Assembly: GCA_037833965.1 (NCBI GenBank)
Contig: AP031351.1
Location: 30,826,501 to 30,890,500, forward strand
Length of the DNA stretch: 64,000 nt
Source of the DNA: Marchantia polymorpha subsp. ruderalis
Taxonomy: Eukaryota > Streptophyta > Marchantiopsida > Marchantiales > Marchantiaceae
Direction: 5' to 3'
The notes under the pieces are model-generated. The model saw only the letters and a list, made by a program, of their open reading frames with translations. It was not told the origin of the DNA and did not search any database. This document shows positions 43,734 to 54,268 of the stretch, in pieces; within the stretch, counting starts at the first letter, position 1; each line of letters begins with the position of its first letter. The translations under genes and the position numbers were made by a program.

Positions 43734-46568
43734 GCAGCCGGACTGGGCAGAAGCGAGATCAGTCACACAGAGGGGATTGTTGACCCGAGTGATTGCTGCG
43801 AACTGCAGCTCAGTCCAGGTAAAGGCTTGAAGGTGTCAAGCCAGGTACAAGGAGAAGAGTTGAACAGGGTACAGGCGTTTCTTCGCCAGTATGAGGATGT
43901 CTTCGCATGGAGGATTGAAGACATGAAAGGCATACCTGCAAGGTATGGAGAGCACAGAATCGACTTGTTGGACGAGGCAGTTCCGGTTCGCCAACGCCAA
44001 TACAGGCTCAACCCAAAATATTCATTATTGGTGAAGGACGAAATCGATAAGTACCTGAGCGCAGGAATCATCTACCCGGTACTCAGTAGCGAGTGGGTGT
44101 CGCCTATCGTGATCGTGCCCAAGAAACTGACGGGTAAGATCCGGGTGTGTCAGGACTTCCGGAAGCTGAACGCAGCAACGAGGAAGGACCATCACCCTCT
44201 TCCTTTCACGGACTCTATTCTGGACCATGTAGCAGGGCATGAATGCTACAGTTTCCTAGACGGATTCTCCGGCTACAACCAGGTGTCCATCAGGGAACAG
44301 GACAAGGACAAAACAACCTTCACGACCGACTGGGGAACCTATGCTTATCACAAGATGCCGTTCGGTCTGTGCAACGCGCCAGCGACGTTCCAGCGGATGA
44401 TGACAAACATCTTCCAAGAGCACCTGAGGAAGTTCCTAGAAATTTTCATCGACGACTTTTGTGTCTTCGGTAAGAGGTCGGAGCACCTTAACCATCTTCG
44501 GCAAACGTTCGACAGATGTAGGGAGAGCAGCTTGTCCTTACACCCTGAGAAATGTTTCTTCTTCATGACCAGCGGAATCCTGCTAGGGCACCGAGTTTCG
44601 TCCGATGGCATTGCAGTAGATGTAGAGAAGGTGAAGATTATTCTCGAACTGCAGCCGCCAACGAATCTGCGTGAGTTGAGGGCCTTCCTTGGCCATGTAG
44701 GTTATTACAGAAGGTTCATAAATATGTATGCCATCTTGGCAGCCGATCTGACGAAGCTGCTTAAGAAGGATGAACCCTATGTGTGGGGCAAGGAGCAACA
44801 GCTGGCCTTTGAAACGCTCAAAGCCAAACTGACGACTGCTCCGGTTCTGAGAAGTCCGGATTGGAACAGACCTTTCCATGTCTATGTAGACACGTCGGCG
44901 TTTGCAATCGGGGTGGTTCTCAGTCAGAAGGACGACAACAAGAAAGACTACCCGATTTACTTCGCGAGTCGTCAGTTGTCAGCAGCAGAGAAGAAGTACA
45001 CGACAACTGAGAGGGAGGCGTTGGGAATGGTGTACTCCTGCAAGAAGTTCCGACATTATTTGATCTGCTATGAGTTCGTGTTTCATGTAGATCATTACGC
45101 CTTACAGCACCTGGTGAAGAAGGCGGATCTGTCCGGACGAATTGCCAGGTGGGTACTACTGCTGCAGGAATTCACCTACACTGTACAGACACGGAAAGGC
45201 GTTCACCATGAGAACGCGGACTACCTCTCCCGACTATGGACCGAACCCATAGAGGAGGAAGTAGTGGATGATTTTCCCGACGAACAACTTTTTCAGTTGT
45301 CCGCCAGCCACGAGTCCAGGTACGCGGACTTATACAGGTTTCTGCTCACACTCCAATGTCCGGAAGGATTGGATGCGGAGCAGCGCACAGTCTTCGTTCA
45401 TAAAGCGGGACCTTACCAGCTTCAACAGGGGGTCTTGTTCAAGAAAATGGCAGACGAGAGGTTGTGCAGATGTCTAGAGGAGTCTGAAGTACCGCGAGTT
45501 GTCAAAGCCATGCACACAGAAGACGCTGGTGGTCACTACGCCACCAGAAACACAGTGACCAAAATTGTGAATGTAGGATACTGGTGGCCGACGATGTTCA
45601 AAGATGTACACGACTACGTTCGCAAATGCGACAGCTGCCAGAGGACGGGAAGGCCGACTCCGACCACGAGATGGCCTCTTACACCAATCATGCCATTGGC
45701 ACCATTTGAAAAATGGGGGATCGACTTCGTGGGACCAATACAACCTGTCACTAAAGGCACGCGCAGGCGCTACATATTGGTAGCAACAGACTATGCGACC
45801 AAGATGGTGGAGGCCGAAGCCACAAGGCACGATGACGCAGCCGCAGTAGCACGGTTCCTATTCGAATCCATCATCACACGCTACGGGTGCCCCCTAGAAA
45901 TAGTCAGTGACAGAGGAACGCACTTTCTGAATCAGGTGATAGAAAGTTTGACGCGGCACTTCCAGATTAAGCATCGCAAGACTACTCCATACAACCCCAA
46001 GGCAAATGGTCTGACAGAGAAGTCCAATGGATTACTCTGTAAGATACTCCTCAAAGTGACTGTAAACCATGCTCATGACTGGGACACCAAGCTACCGGCC
46101 GCCTTATGGGCATATAGAACGGCAGAAAAAGTCACCACCAGGCAAACACCTTACTTCCTAGTTTATGGGCAGCATCCGATCTTACCCATCGAATTCGAGA
46201 TACCTACCAAGAGGACCTTAGATCAGAGAAGGCTGGACGCGGAAGAAAGTCAGGCATATCGACTGCAAGAGGTAATGGCACTGGAGGAAAGACGTCAAGA
46301 GGCCGAAGATCGGACAAAGCAATTACAACTCAGGCGGAAGGAGAGGTACGATCGAAGGCTCAAACCAGTACTGCTGGAGAAGGGCGATTTGGCTCTGCTA
46401 TACGATAGCAGACACGCTAGATTTCCAGGCAAGCTCCACTTGAGGTGGATGGGACCTTACAAGGTGATAGAAGTTTTTCCAAATGGATCCATCCAACTCG
46501 CAGAACTGACGGGAGAATGGTTAGGCACCCGCGTGAACGGATGGCGTCTGAAGAAATACCACGTGTAA
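43728..46568 (+). CDS. pol: Pol: reverse transcriptase, RNase H, integrase (946 codons)
   Basis: The frame is open from 43,728, straight after the gag-pro TAG. Counting from there, the RT domain has the active site FIDD at residues 240-243, preceded by QDFRKLN and MPFGLCNAPATFQ. RNase H has YVDTSAF (Asp 388), TTEREALG and HHENADYLSRL. Integrase has the HHCC zinc finger (HTEDAGGH near 595, CDSC near 634) and the catalytic triad Asp 666 (GIDFVG), Asp 728 (SDRGTHF) and Glu 764 (LTEKSNG), an exact D-D(35)-E spacing. A GPY motif (RWMGPYKV) lies near 907 and the end is RVNGWRLKKYHV. There is no chromodomain. All catalytic residues are present, so it is probably functional, translated as a Gag-Pro-Pol fusion. 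Confidence 0.95.
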   Translation, partial: QLAAGLGRSEISHTEGIVDPSDCCELQLSPGKGLKVSSQVQGEELNRVQAFLRQYEDVFAWRIEDMKGIPARYGEHRIDLLDEAVPVRQRQYRLNPKYSLLVKDEIDKYLSAGIIYPVLSSEWVSPIVIVPKKLTGKIRVCQDFRKLNAATRKDHHPLPFTDSILDHVAGHECYSFLDGFSGYNQVSIREQDKDKTTFTTDWGTYAYHKMPFGLCNAPATFQRMMTNIFQEHLRKFLEIFIDDFCVFGKRSEHLNHLRQTFDRCRESSLSLHPEKCFFFMTSGILLGHRVSSDGIAVDVEKVKIILELQPPTNLRELRAFLGHVGYYRRFINMYAILAADLTKLLKKDEPYVWGKEQQLAFETLKAKLTTAPVLRSPDWNRPFHVYVDTSAFAIGVVLSQKDDNKKDYPIYFASRQLSAAEKKYTTTEREALGMVYSCKKFRHYLICYEFVFHVDHYALQHLVKKADLSGRIARWVLLLQEFTYTVQTRKGVHHENADYLSRLWTEPIEEEVVDDFPDEQLFQLSASHESRYADLYRFLLTLQCPEGLDAEQRTVFVHKAGPYQLQQGVLFKKMADERLCRCLEESEVPRVVKAMHTEDAGGHYATRNTVTKIVNVGYWWPTMFKDVHDYVRKCDSCQRTGRPTPTTRWPLTPIMPLAPFEKWGIDFVGPIQPVTKGTRRRYILVATDYATKMVEAEATRHDDAAAVARFLFESIITRYGCPLEIVSDRGTHFLNQVIESLTRHFQIKHRKTTPYNPKANGLTEKSNGLLCKILLKVTVNHAHDWDTKLPAALWAYRTAEKVTTRQTPYFLVYGQHPILPIEFEIPTKRTLDQRRLDAEESQAYRLQEVMALEERRQEAEDRTKQLQLRRKERYDRRLKPVLLEKGDLALLYDSRHARFPGKLHLRWMGPYKVIEVFPNGSIQLAELTGEWLGTRVNGWRLKKYHV

Positions 46569-46592
46569 ATGTTCGCGTGGGCGCTCACAATT

Positions 46593-46603
46593 GAGGAGGG
46601 GGG
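46593..46603 (+). other. Polypurine tract
   Basis: GAGGAGGGGGG lies 2 bp before the 3' LTR and would prime plus-strand DNA synthesis. Confidence 0.9.
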
Positions 46604-47887
46604 CATGTGGTAACACACTTTTTGTTTTTTTTGCAGAATTTAAACAATTTTAGAAAACTAGTACCAAAGCAGTGTTTGTAGCTAGAGAAGGGTACGCTAA
46701 ATAGAGTGGATTGATGAGATCGTCACGAGGGCACAAAGAATCACGTAGTCGGATGTACCAACGCCAACGCTTCCGGCGCAGACACCTCAGGAGGAGGTTT
46801 TGCTAAAGACGTCAGGAGAAGGGCCCGGACCTCTAAAGGCATCCGACCATGAGTGCGCCTTCGGCGAAGCGCCGCTAGCGCGGAAAGGGAAAACCTTCAT
46901 AACACTCGGGATACACGGTAGATCCAGATGGTTGAAGTTGCATTAGAAAGAGCTCGGGACGCTCGTTCTAACGAGTCCAAGAGCGCCGGAGATGGATCAG
47001 GAATGGAGAAGTTATGAGCGTCGGAAAACTCGTAGCCGGACATGCGCCGTTCGCGCTAGGGTTCACAGCCGGAAAGGATTCCCGTACGCCCTCGGCGATG
47101 CGCCTTCGGCGGAATCACGCGCTCACAGGAGGAAACCAACTCAGAGTCGGAAGCGTCCTTGGCGGCTGTTCATGGAAGGAAAGCGCCGGTCGGATGTACG
47201 CCTCCGACGTGGCGCTGACGGCCGGATGCGCTGGCATGAGTTGCGCTGACGGCCGGATGCGCTGGCAGCAACGGACGAGGCATAAAGGACAAAATAGGCG
47301 GTACGACTGCGCGCCGGCATAATTCGCTCCGGCTGGATGTGCGCCTCCAGCAAGGCGCCGACGGATAATGAACGCACCAGCGGCGACACGCCTCCGGAGA
47401 AGGGCGGGTTAGGAAAAGACAACAGGGCCGACGTATACCCTGCAGCGGACTCGAGTCCGGAAGGTGGCGGCGGCGGGAGAATTCAACGTTTAAGCATGCG
47501 AATGCGCGCAAGGCGGAGACGTGAATTCGCGCATGCAAAGGGCGAACCGTTAAGCCGTATAGCCGGCTGCGTACGTTGCAACCAGTAAGAACGTTGGACG
47601 TTCTTGAAATCGGAGAAGAAAAGACTGCGCTCCAGTCTCATTCTCTCATTCTTGACTTTGCAATTTCCAGTTCCAAGATTACGCGCAAGGGCGGAGCGAC
47701 CTGCAGTGAGAGTAGAGAGTGCGGAGACGAGTTGCACAAGGATCTTGGCGGACCTCGAAAGAATTGGGAGTAGCGATCTTGAACGAGCGCAGAGAGAGTA
47801 AGCAGTCAGTGCTTGAGTGGCCGACGCGCAGTGGCGATTGTGAGAGAGTGAGCGAAAGGGAGAACGTTTGTGTGTGCAGGCAACGCA

Positions 47888-50443
47888 ATGTCGAAGGTTC
47901 CCCAACTGCGAGTGTCTCCACTCAGGGTGCCGCAGATCGGTCTACGCGCATTTCAAGATGTGCTGACGAGGCTGAAGCTCGATTTTCTCCTCTGGGGGTG
48001 GAATTGGACGTGTCCGGAGATGGTGCGCGAGTATCTGCAAGAGAGACACAAGCCTTCTCGCGGATTTCGCCCACACCCAGAGAGATGGGAAATTTGCAAT
48101 TGGGCGCAGGTGTTGGGCAGGTGTGCCGGCGAGGAAGGGGATCTCCTCTTCGAGGCCGACAGCGTGAAAGTGTCCCAGGAGGAAGAAGTCTCTTACAATG
48201 AGCTCTTCAAGGTGGCTAGACATCCCAAGAACGGTTTCCGGACTCGGGATTACAAGGATCGATTGCGGAGAAATGTCGCGACAGCATTGCTGCAGATATT
48301 GCAGCCGACCAAGACCGCTTACATGCATGGTTGGCAGGTAGAGTTCGTGGAGCTAGTGTTGTCAGGAGCTCCGGTGCATTGGGCACGGCTCCTGTGGAAG
48401 GTGACGCGCCAACATGCGCAAGAAGAGAGGGGAGGAACGCTCAATCATCTATCGCCTTACTTAATCGTGTTTTACCGGGCGATGGGATGTTTGACGAATG
48501 CTGAGAAAACTCGGTTTCCGCAGTTGAGCCGGTCTTATCCAGGTAGATATTCGAGGGAGGCCGAAGTAGACACGGATCCGGACGAGGAACCTGCCAGTAC
48601 GCCTCCGGCTCCGGCTCCAGCCAGAGCAGCAGAAGAACGTCGAAGTGAGCGCATTCCGCGCAAGCGGAAGTGGGATGAGAGACCTGAGGACAGGCAGCCG
48701 GAAGTACCAGCTGCGCCGACTCGTGGTCGGCCCACCCCCGAGCCTCATAGTCGACCAAAACAGAGGGCACGCAGAATGCCAACTGTTACTGAGGAGACCA
48801 GGCGAACTCCGACCCGGCGGAATCTCACGCAGGAAGAGATAATTGCTCAGGTCCTAGGGAAGGCGGCAGAAACCTCTGCACAGAAGGCACCACGGCCTTC
48901 GGGAGGAGATGGACGGACTGACAGCCGGCCGACTGCGAGTCGGATGACTGAAGGTCGACAGACGGAAGGAAGGCCAACTGAACGGCGCGTTGAACCGGAC
49001 AGCAGGCCGGAAGCGGAAGAGAGTTTGGCTGACGAGCCAACAATCCTCAGAGGGTCATCTTCGGCGGAAGGCACTTCTGGAAGAACGCCCCCAACAAGCA
49101 GGCCAAGTGGAGTCAAGACGCGCAGGGTGTATCCGACTCCCAGTCGGACAACTGCTGGTCGGCCGACTGCGAGTCGGACAACAGAGAGTCAGCCGGATTC
49201 GCCGACTGAGAGACGGATGGGGCCAACGACCAGTGTGCGGACGCCTTCGGCGGACGCACCTTCAGCAAGGACACCTTCCGCGCAGATTGCGCCGGAAGGA
49301 CAGGCAGCAGAAGCGGGCGGTGCAAGAGCGACAAAAGTCACTGCGGCGTCGACCCCTTCACAAACCGAAGATCGAGCCGGAACAGGGGCTCAAGCAGTGG
49401 GATCTCCCACTGCCCTGGATATTTTAGCAGGCAGTGGAGCAGCAGTCGCAGCAGAAGCTGCTGCGCGCCACAGTTCCAGGGAGTCGCCAAGGGATTCGGT
49501 GGCGACTGAGATCCTCCCGACTGAGGATGAGACGAGCTCGGAAGAGCAAGAAGAGGATTCAGTGCAGAAAACGCCAACAGGGGTGCTGTGCGAACAGATA
49601 GTTCCACTCCTGCGATATCTGGATCGCAAGACATCCAAATACGGAAGTGCCTTAAAATCGCAGTCTTATGTGGAGACTATCAGGCGAAGGACGAGGATCA
49701 AGGTGGCAAAGTGGGCCTCTAGGTGCGGAGTATATGTGGATAGGAACACCGCCCTCCGACAACACCTGGCGGTCACCCAGAAGCTGTACCAAGCCTTGCA
49801 GCAGCAGAAGGAGGATGCGGCGACGAAGAGTCAGGCGGAGGCCGAACTAATACGGGCAAGGATCGAGTCGGAACTGCAGGAGGAGCGGAGACAGAACGAA
49901 GTCCTAGCAGCCGAGCTTGCGCGCCAGACGCGCGCCTTAGAGGAAAGTCAAAGAGCCCGCAAGGAGGATGAGGAGTTGTTGTGCAACTTGCAAACCGAGT
50001 GCTCGGATTTGAGGGCACAACGTGCGGATTTAGAAACGCAGCTGGCAGAGGTGGAGAGCAGCTGCAGGGCACGAGGAGAGTTGGCGGCACGGGTGACTCG
50101 TTGTCTAAACGGATACACCCATTGGGAGGTGGCAGCTCAAGAGAGGGTTACACTCCGGGAGTTCGAGCTTCGGGCGGCGGCATTGACGGAGGGTGACAGT
50201 CGGAGTCGGCGGCGAGTGGCAAGAAAATTAGAAACTTTCTTGTCGGGTGCGCGCGACACTATGGCGCACTTGCAGTCGGAAGTCACTGCAGCGCTCCGAC
50301 GCCTGGGGTTACGCAGCCGGTCGGAAGACTGGCAAGGTAGAGATAGTACGCGGGGCAGTCCGGCGCGCAGGAGGCGCAGCACCGGATCTGCCGAGTGCAG
50401 TAGAGTAGTTTGGTTTCGCGCAGATGCTGCGAGTTGTAGATAG
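47888..50443 (+). CDS. LTR-encoded 851-aa protein (3' LTR copy)
   Basis: This copy encodes the same protein as the frame at 37,293-39,848. Unlike the 5' copy, it lies downstream of pol within the predicted genomic RNA (which starts in the 5' LTR R region and ends in the 3' LTR R region). It could be expressed from a spliced or internally initiated RNA, as for accessory genes overlapping the 3' LTR in some retroviruses. No splice signal or internal promoter was identified, so the route of expression is open. The domains are as for the 5' copy. Confidence 0.85.
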   Translation: MSKVPQLRVSPLRVPQIGLRAFQDVLTRLKLDFLLWGWNWTCPEMVREYLQERHKPSRGFRPHPERWEICNWAQVLGRCAGEEGDLLFEADSVKVSQEEEVSYNELFKVARHPKNGFRTRDYKDRLRRNVATALLQILQPTKTAYMHGWQVEFVELVLSGAPVHWARLLWKVTRQHAQEERGGTLNHLSPYLIVFYRAMGCLTNAEKTRFPQLSRSYPGRYSREAEVDTDPDEEPASTPPAPAPARAAEERRSERIPRKRKWDERPEDRQPEVPAAPTRGRPTPEPHSRPKQRARRMPTVTEETRRTPTRRNLTQEEIIAQVLGKAAETSAQKAPRPSGGDGRTDSRPTASRMTEGRQTEGRPTERRVEPDSRPEAEESLADEPTILRGSSSAEGTSGRTPPTSRPSGVKTRRVYPTPSRTTAGRPTASRTTESQPDSPTERRMGPTTSVRTPSADAPSARTPSAQIAPEGQAAEAGGARATKVTAASTPSQTEDRAGTGAQAVGSPTALDILAGSGAAVAAEAAARHSSRESPRDSVATEILPTEDETSSEEQEEDSVQKTPTGVLCEQIVPLLRYLDRKTSKYGSALKSQSYVETIRRRTRIKVAKWASRCGVYVDRNTALRQHLAVTQKLYQALQQQKEDAATKSQAEAELIRARIESELQEERRQNEVLAAELARQTRALEESQRARKEDEELLCNLQTECSDLRAQRADLETQLAEVESSCRARGELAARVTRCLNGYTHWEVAAQERVTLREFELRAAALTEGDSRSRRRVARKLETFLSGARDTMAHLQSEVTAALRRLGLRSRSEDWQGRDSTRGSPARRRRSTGSAECSRVVWFRADAASCR

Positions 50444-50476
50444 GATAGCGTAGTGCTAGTTAGGATCTTTTGAGGG

Positions 50477-50483
50477 TATAAAG
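50477..50483 (+). promoter_or_regulatory. TATA box of the 3' LTR
   Basis: TATAAAG at the position equivalent to 39,882. It could drive transcription out of the element into U5 of solo LTR A7 and the flanking DNA. Confidence 0.65.
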
Positions 50484-51401
50484 TAGTTCAAGGCGTTTTG
50501 CCTTTTGACTCTTCCAGTTTCGGAAGTGCAGATCAGGAACTCACTTTCTTGGCGTGTTTGTGCATTTTGGTCCTGGCACCACGTAGAGAAGCTGCAGCAT
50601 AGCGAAGTTACCGTATGTTGTAGTTGAAGGCCTTCGGCTGAATGTTCAGAGCTAGCACCCGGTTAGAGACTTGAGTAGTGCGGATCTGCACCTGCGGGTG
50701 ATTTCTGATGCTCAGAGCCGGCTGCGAGTTAGATACTTGAACAGTTCCCCCTTACTCCTTCGAGTGACATATCCTGATTGTACTCCTACGGGAAGTTTCC
50801 CCTGAATGCCAATGTGAAGTTTCATTACTTCGTGTAAACCTTGGTTTGTAATTCAGGTTGTGTGTGTGTTACTGGATCGTGTTTTCAGTAAGTTCTCAGT
50901 CGGGTCTGCACTCCCTGCGTTTTGTGTGATAGTCGAGGGTGACGTCCACGGCGTACGTAGAGGCTTCGTTCCGAAGTGAGAAGTCCAGTCCGGGTACCCC
51001 CGCTAGTTCCTGGCGGAAGGGCAGTAAAAGCCGGAGTGGGAGGCACTTCCTGCAGAACCTCTGAGTGAACTTGCGAGACACTTTCCTCCTGAAATCCGAA
51101 GCGGAGGTCCTGACCGACCTCCGAGTTGTGCTTTTTGCCAGTTTCAGGTGTGTGTGTGTGTGTGTTGAGTGACCAAGCTGTACCGTGCATCCTCCGAGCA
51201 TCCTCCGAGTTGAGATCCTCCTCCGAGTCGAGCCTCCGAGTCGAGCACTGCAGTATTTCTGGGAGTGACAGTCGCCTAGAATTCAAACTCTACCAAAAGT
51301 CTGTTAAATGTGACACTTTTACTCTGTGTGTTGCCTCTGTCCCTGTGGGTTCGATCTTTTTACCACCATACTGCAGTTTTAGCCTTTGGTGGGTTATTAC
51401 A

Positions 51402-51406
51402 GGTCC
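51402..51406. repeat. Right target-site duplication GGTCC
   Basis: Pairs with 36,006-36,010. The sequence after it continues U5 of solo LTR A7 (CTAACGGATCT...), including a (GT)n tract at about 51,443. Confidence 0.95.
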
Positions 51407-51865
51407 TAACGGATCTTTGGGTTGTGTTTCTGTAGTTTCAGGTGTGTGTGTGTGTGTGTATGTACGCTGCACTGTGCGACCTCCGAGTGCGCTCCGAGTG
51501 GACACTTGCAGTATTTCTGGGAGTGACAGTCGCCTGAGAATTCAAACTCATCAATAGTCTGTTAAACGTGACACTTTGTACCCTGTGTGTTCCTCTGTCC
51601 CTGTGGGTTTGACCTTTCTACCACTATATTGCAGTTTTAGCCTTTAGTGGGTTATTACACACAGCAGGTCTATTGTGATCCCAGTTGGTAATATAACAAC
51701 AGTTATATTTCCCAGCGTCCGGAAGTAACCTAGAGAAGAAGGGACTTATTGCAGAGGTGTGCATGGTAGTCCCTAGAGCATGAAAGGCCGTGTGGAACCG
51801 GAATCTTGAATAAGACCGGTGTCTCCCTGACGATAGTACAAAAGTCTAAACTCGATCAAAGCACT

Positions 51866-54205
51866 TGTAATAACCCACCAAAGGCTAAAACTGCAATATA
51901 GTGGTAGAAAGGTCGAACCCACAGGGACAGAGTCAACACACAGAGTACAAAGTGTCACATTTAACAAACTATTGAAGAGTTTGAATTCTCAGGCGACTGT
52001 CACTCCCAGAAATACTGCAAGTGTTCACTCGGAGCTCACTCGGGGGTCGCACAGTGCAGCGTAGTTCACTCAACACACACCTGAAACTATAGAAACACAA
52101 CTCATAGGTCGGTTAGGACCTCTACTTAAGATTTCAGGGGGAAAGTCTCTCACGAATACACTCAGCGAATCTGCGGGTAGTGACTCCCAACTCCGGCTTT
52201 TACAACCCTTTCACTAGTTTCTACTAGCACAGGGAACCCGAATTGGACTTCCTACTTCGGATCAAAGTCACTCACTCGCGGTGAACAACACACTCAACTC
52301 ACAAAACGCGCAGAGAACACAGGTCCGAACTGAGAGGCTCAACTGAGAAACGATCTAGTAGCACACCATAACAGTCTATTGAAGAGTTTGAATTCTTAGG
52401 CACTTGTCATTCCCAGAAATACTACAGGGGTTGCCCCGAAGGCACCTGCTGCAGCGTAACCTGAATTACAACCAAGGCTTACTTGAAGTAACAAAACTTC
52501 ACTTTGGCATTCAGGGGAAAAATCCCGAAGGAGTACAATCAGGAACAATCACTCGAAAGTGTAAGGGGGAAACTGTTCAAGTATCTAACTAGTAACTAGC
52601 TCTGAGCATCGGCAATCACCCCCAGGTGTAGATCCGAACTACTCAAGTCTCTAACCAGTGTACTAGCTCTGAACATTCGGCCGAAGGCCTTCAGCTACAA
52701 AATGCGGAACGCCAGGCTGTAGCTCCTCTTGCGTGGTGACAGAACTAAGGACACAAACACGCAGAGGAAATGAGTTCCTGATCTGCACTTCCGAAACTGG
52801 AAGAATCCCAAGGCAAGACGCCTTGAACTACTTTATACCTTCTAAGTCCTAACTAACACTACACTACAATGTACTACGCGCTTGCACGGAACCACGCTAC
52901 ACTACACTCCGCAGAACATGTGCTTCGCCTCCTGCGCGACGAACTGCCGCGCACTAACTCCCTACCTTGCCAGTCTTCAGCTCGACTTCGCAGTCCCAGC
53001 CGCCGCAACACTGCAGAAATCTCTGTCTCGAGGGTGGCCATGGCGTCCCGCGACTTCGACAGAAACGAATCTAACTTCTTCGCCACTCGCCGCCGACTCC
53101 GACTGTCACCAGACACCAAACCCGCCGCACGAAGCTCTAACTCGCGCAGTGTGAGTTTCTCCTGCGCCGCCACTTCCCAATGGGTGTAACCTCTGAGACA
53201 GTGGCTGACTCGCCTCGCCAACTCTTCCTTCGTGCGATCTGACTCCCGCTGGCGATCGTCTTCAACTACAACCAACTGCAATTCGGCCTCCGCACGCTGC
53301 GCTCTCAATTCCCCGCACTCGGATTGCAGTTTGCGGATTAATTCTTCATCCGCATGACGTGCGAGCTGACACTGCTCCAACAACTGTGTCTGTCGCACGA
53401 GCTCCTCTGACAAAATTTGATTCTGAGCCTGCTCAGAATCCAGCTCCTCTACGAGCTTCGCCTTCTCCTTGGCGAACTCCTTTGCTGCCTCTTCAAGCTT
53501 CTCGTCCTTCGACTTGTCGATGGCCTTGTGCATCTTCCGAGTGAGATTAAGGTGGCCCCACAGACACTCATACTTCTCCCGCAGATCTTTAAGATCCCCA
53601 TCCAGACGGGCCAACAACTTGCTGGTGTGGACTTTAGTGCGAGTCCGCCTACGCACTAATTCGACGTAGGACCCAGGCTGGCGGAGGTCTGCATACTTCT
53701 CTACTTTGCAATCAAGGTACCTCAACAGAGGTACCACCTGCTCGCAGAGTGCCGCCGTCGGCGTGCCTGCCACTGATTGTTTCTCCTCCTCACTCAATCT
53801 CGATCGCGATGCCGATTTCGTCGATCCTCCTTCGACATCCTTCGAACTGAGGATTTTTGTCGCCACTGAATTCTCCGGCGACTGTCGTGAGTGTGGCTTC
53901 GTAGTGTCTGCGTCGTCTGCCACCATTGTCGCCGCTGCAGCCTCGCTGCTTCCGGCCAGAATGTCTAAGGCGGTGGGAGAGTTGGGTTGTACCACACTCG
54001 CACCGCTCGCCCGTCCGGCTTCTGCTAACTCCGCATCGCCGAAGGCGTCCACCGCCGAAGGCGTTCGTGCGGAAGGTGTGTGCGCGGTTTGCAATTGTGC
54101 ATCGAGCACACGTGTTTCCTCCTTCCGACTATCAATCCGCTCCTCCATTAGGTCCTGCTCCTTCGATAGGTCCTGCGCTGGAGGTGCCTCCGCCGAAGGC
54201 ACATT
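51866..54205 (-). mobile_element. LTR-A copy A9, truncated in U3
   Basis: Reverse-oriented LTR-A from TGTAATAACCCACC at 51,866. It contains U5 (with a very short CA tract near 52,075), R hairpins, a minus-strand TATA box near 52,837 preceding the CAAGGC-N-GCCTTG hairpin, and the C-terminal two thirds of the LTR reading frame. It ends near 54,205, where intron sequence of a kinase gene begins, so the N-terminal coding part and the rest of U3 are missing. Confidence 0.85.
52874..54202 (-). pseudogene. LTR-encoded protein, C-terminal 442 codons, open
   Basis: One uninterrupted minus-strand frame of 442 codons covers SPTALDILAGSS, LCEQVVPLLRYLD, the coiled coil (LARLDGDLKDLREKYE, KDEKLEEAAKEFAKEKAKL) and the tail RLGLRSRAEDWQGRELVRGS. 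The N-terminal domain is missing through truncation of the LTR, so no natural start remains. Absence of stops over 1.3 kb in a diverged, truncated LTR supports long coding constraint or a fairly young copy. Confidence 0.8.
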
Positions 54206-54268
54206 TGTCGGCGACTGGCATAATGGTTTCTGGCATACAAATAGGAATCACGTCCAGAATTGTCTGAC

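Larger units (their letters stand above)
36011..51401 (+). mobile_element. Complete Ty3/gypsy LTR retrotransposon (LTR-A, copy A8)
   Basis: A 15,391-bp element with two 4,796-bp LTRs, PBS, gag-protease, RT-RNaseH-integrase, polypurine tract and a perfect 5-bp target duplication. The pol order (RT, RNase H, integrase) is that of Ty3/gypsy elements. The integrase C-terminus ends with a GPY motif and no chromodomain, and the PBS is tRNA-Asp-like as in Athila, so a non-chromovirus lineage related to Athila/Tat is likely. The LTRs are identical in every stretch compared, which implies a very recent insertion and possibly an active element. Each LTR also carries an 851-codon reading frame. No envelope gene was seen. 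Confidence 0.95.
46606..51401 (+). repeat. 3' LTR of the intact element
   Basis: An apparently identical copy of 36,011-40,806 shifted by 10,595 bp, with all internal frames preserved. GGTCC follows at 51,402-51,406. The reading frame in its U3 would lie at the 3' end of the genomic RNA. Confidence 0.95.
33717..51659 (+). mobile_element. LTR-A copy A7, short non-coding solo LTR, split by intact element
   Basis: The pieces 33,717-36,010 and 51,407-51,659 form one forward LTR-A solo LTR of about 2.5 kb. It starts TGTGGTAACCC and ends GTGGGTTATTACA, with CACAG on both sides (33,712-33,716 and 51,660-51,664). It has three U3 modules (about 33,925, 34,205 and 34,725), a 21-bp minisatellite, a TATA box at 35,291 and full R-U5, but no LTR reading frame. 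Where that frame would be there are about 430 bp of other sequence (34,860-35,290). The complete element A8 is inserted in its U5 with GGTCC duplicated. Confidence 0.9.

Noticed and set aside
43728-46605. Envelope-like gene or integrase chromodomain in the intact element
   Set aside because: No frame follows integrase before the polypurine tract, and the integrase tail ends soon after the GPY motif.
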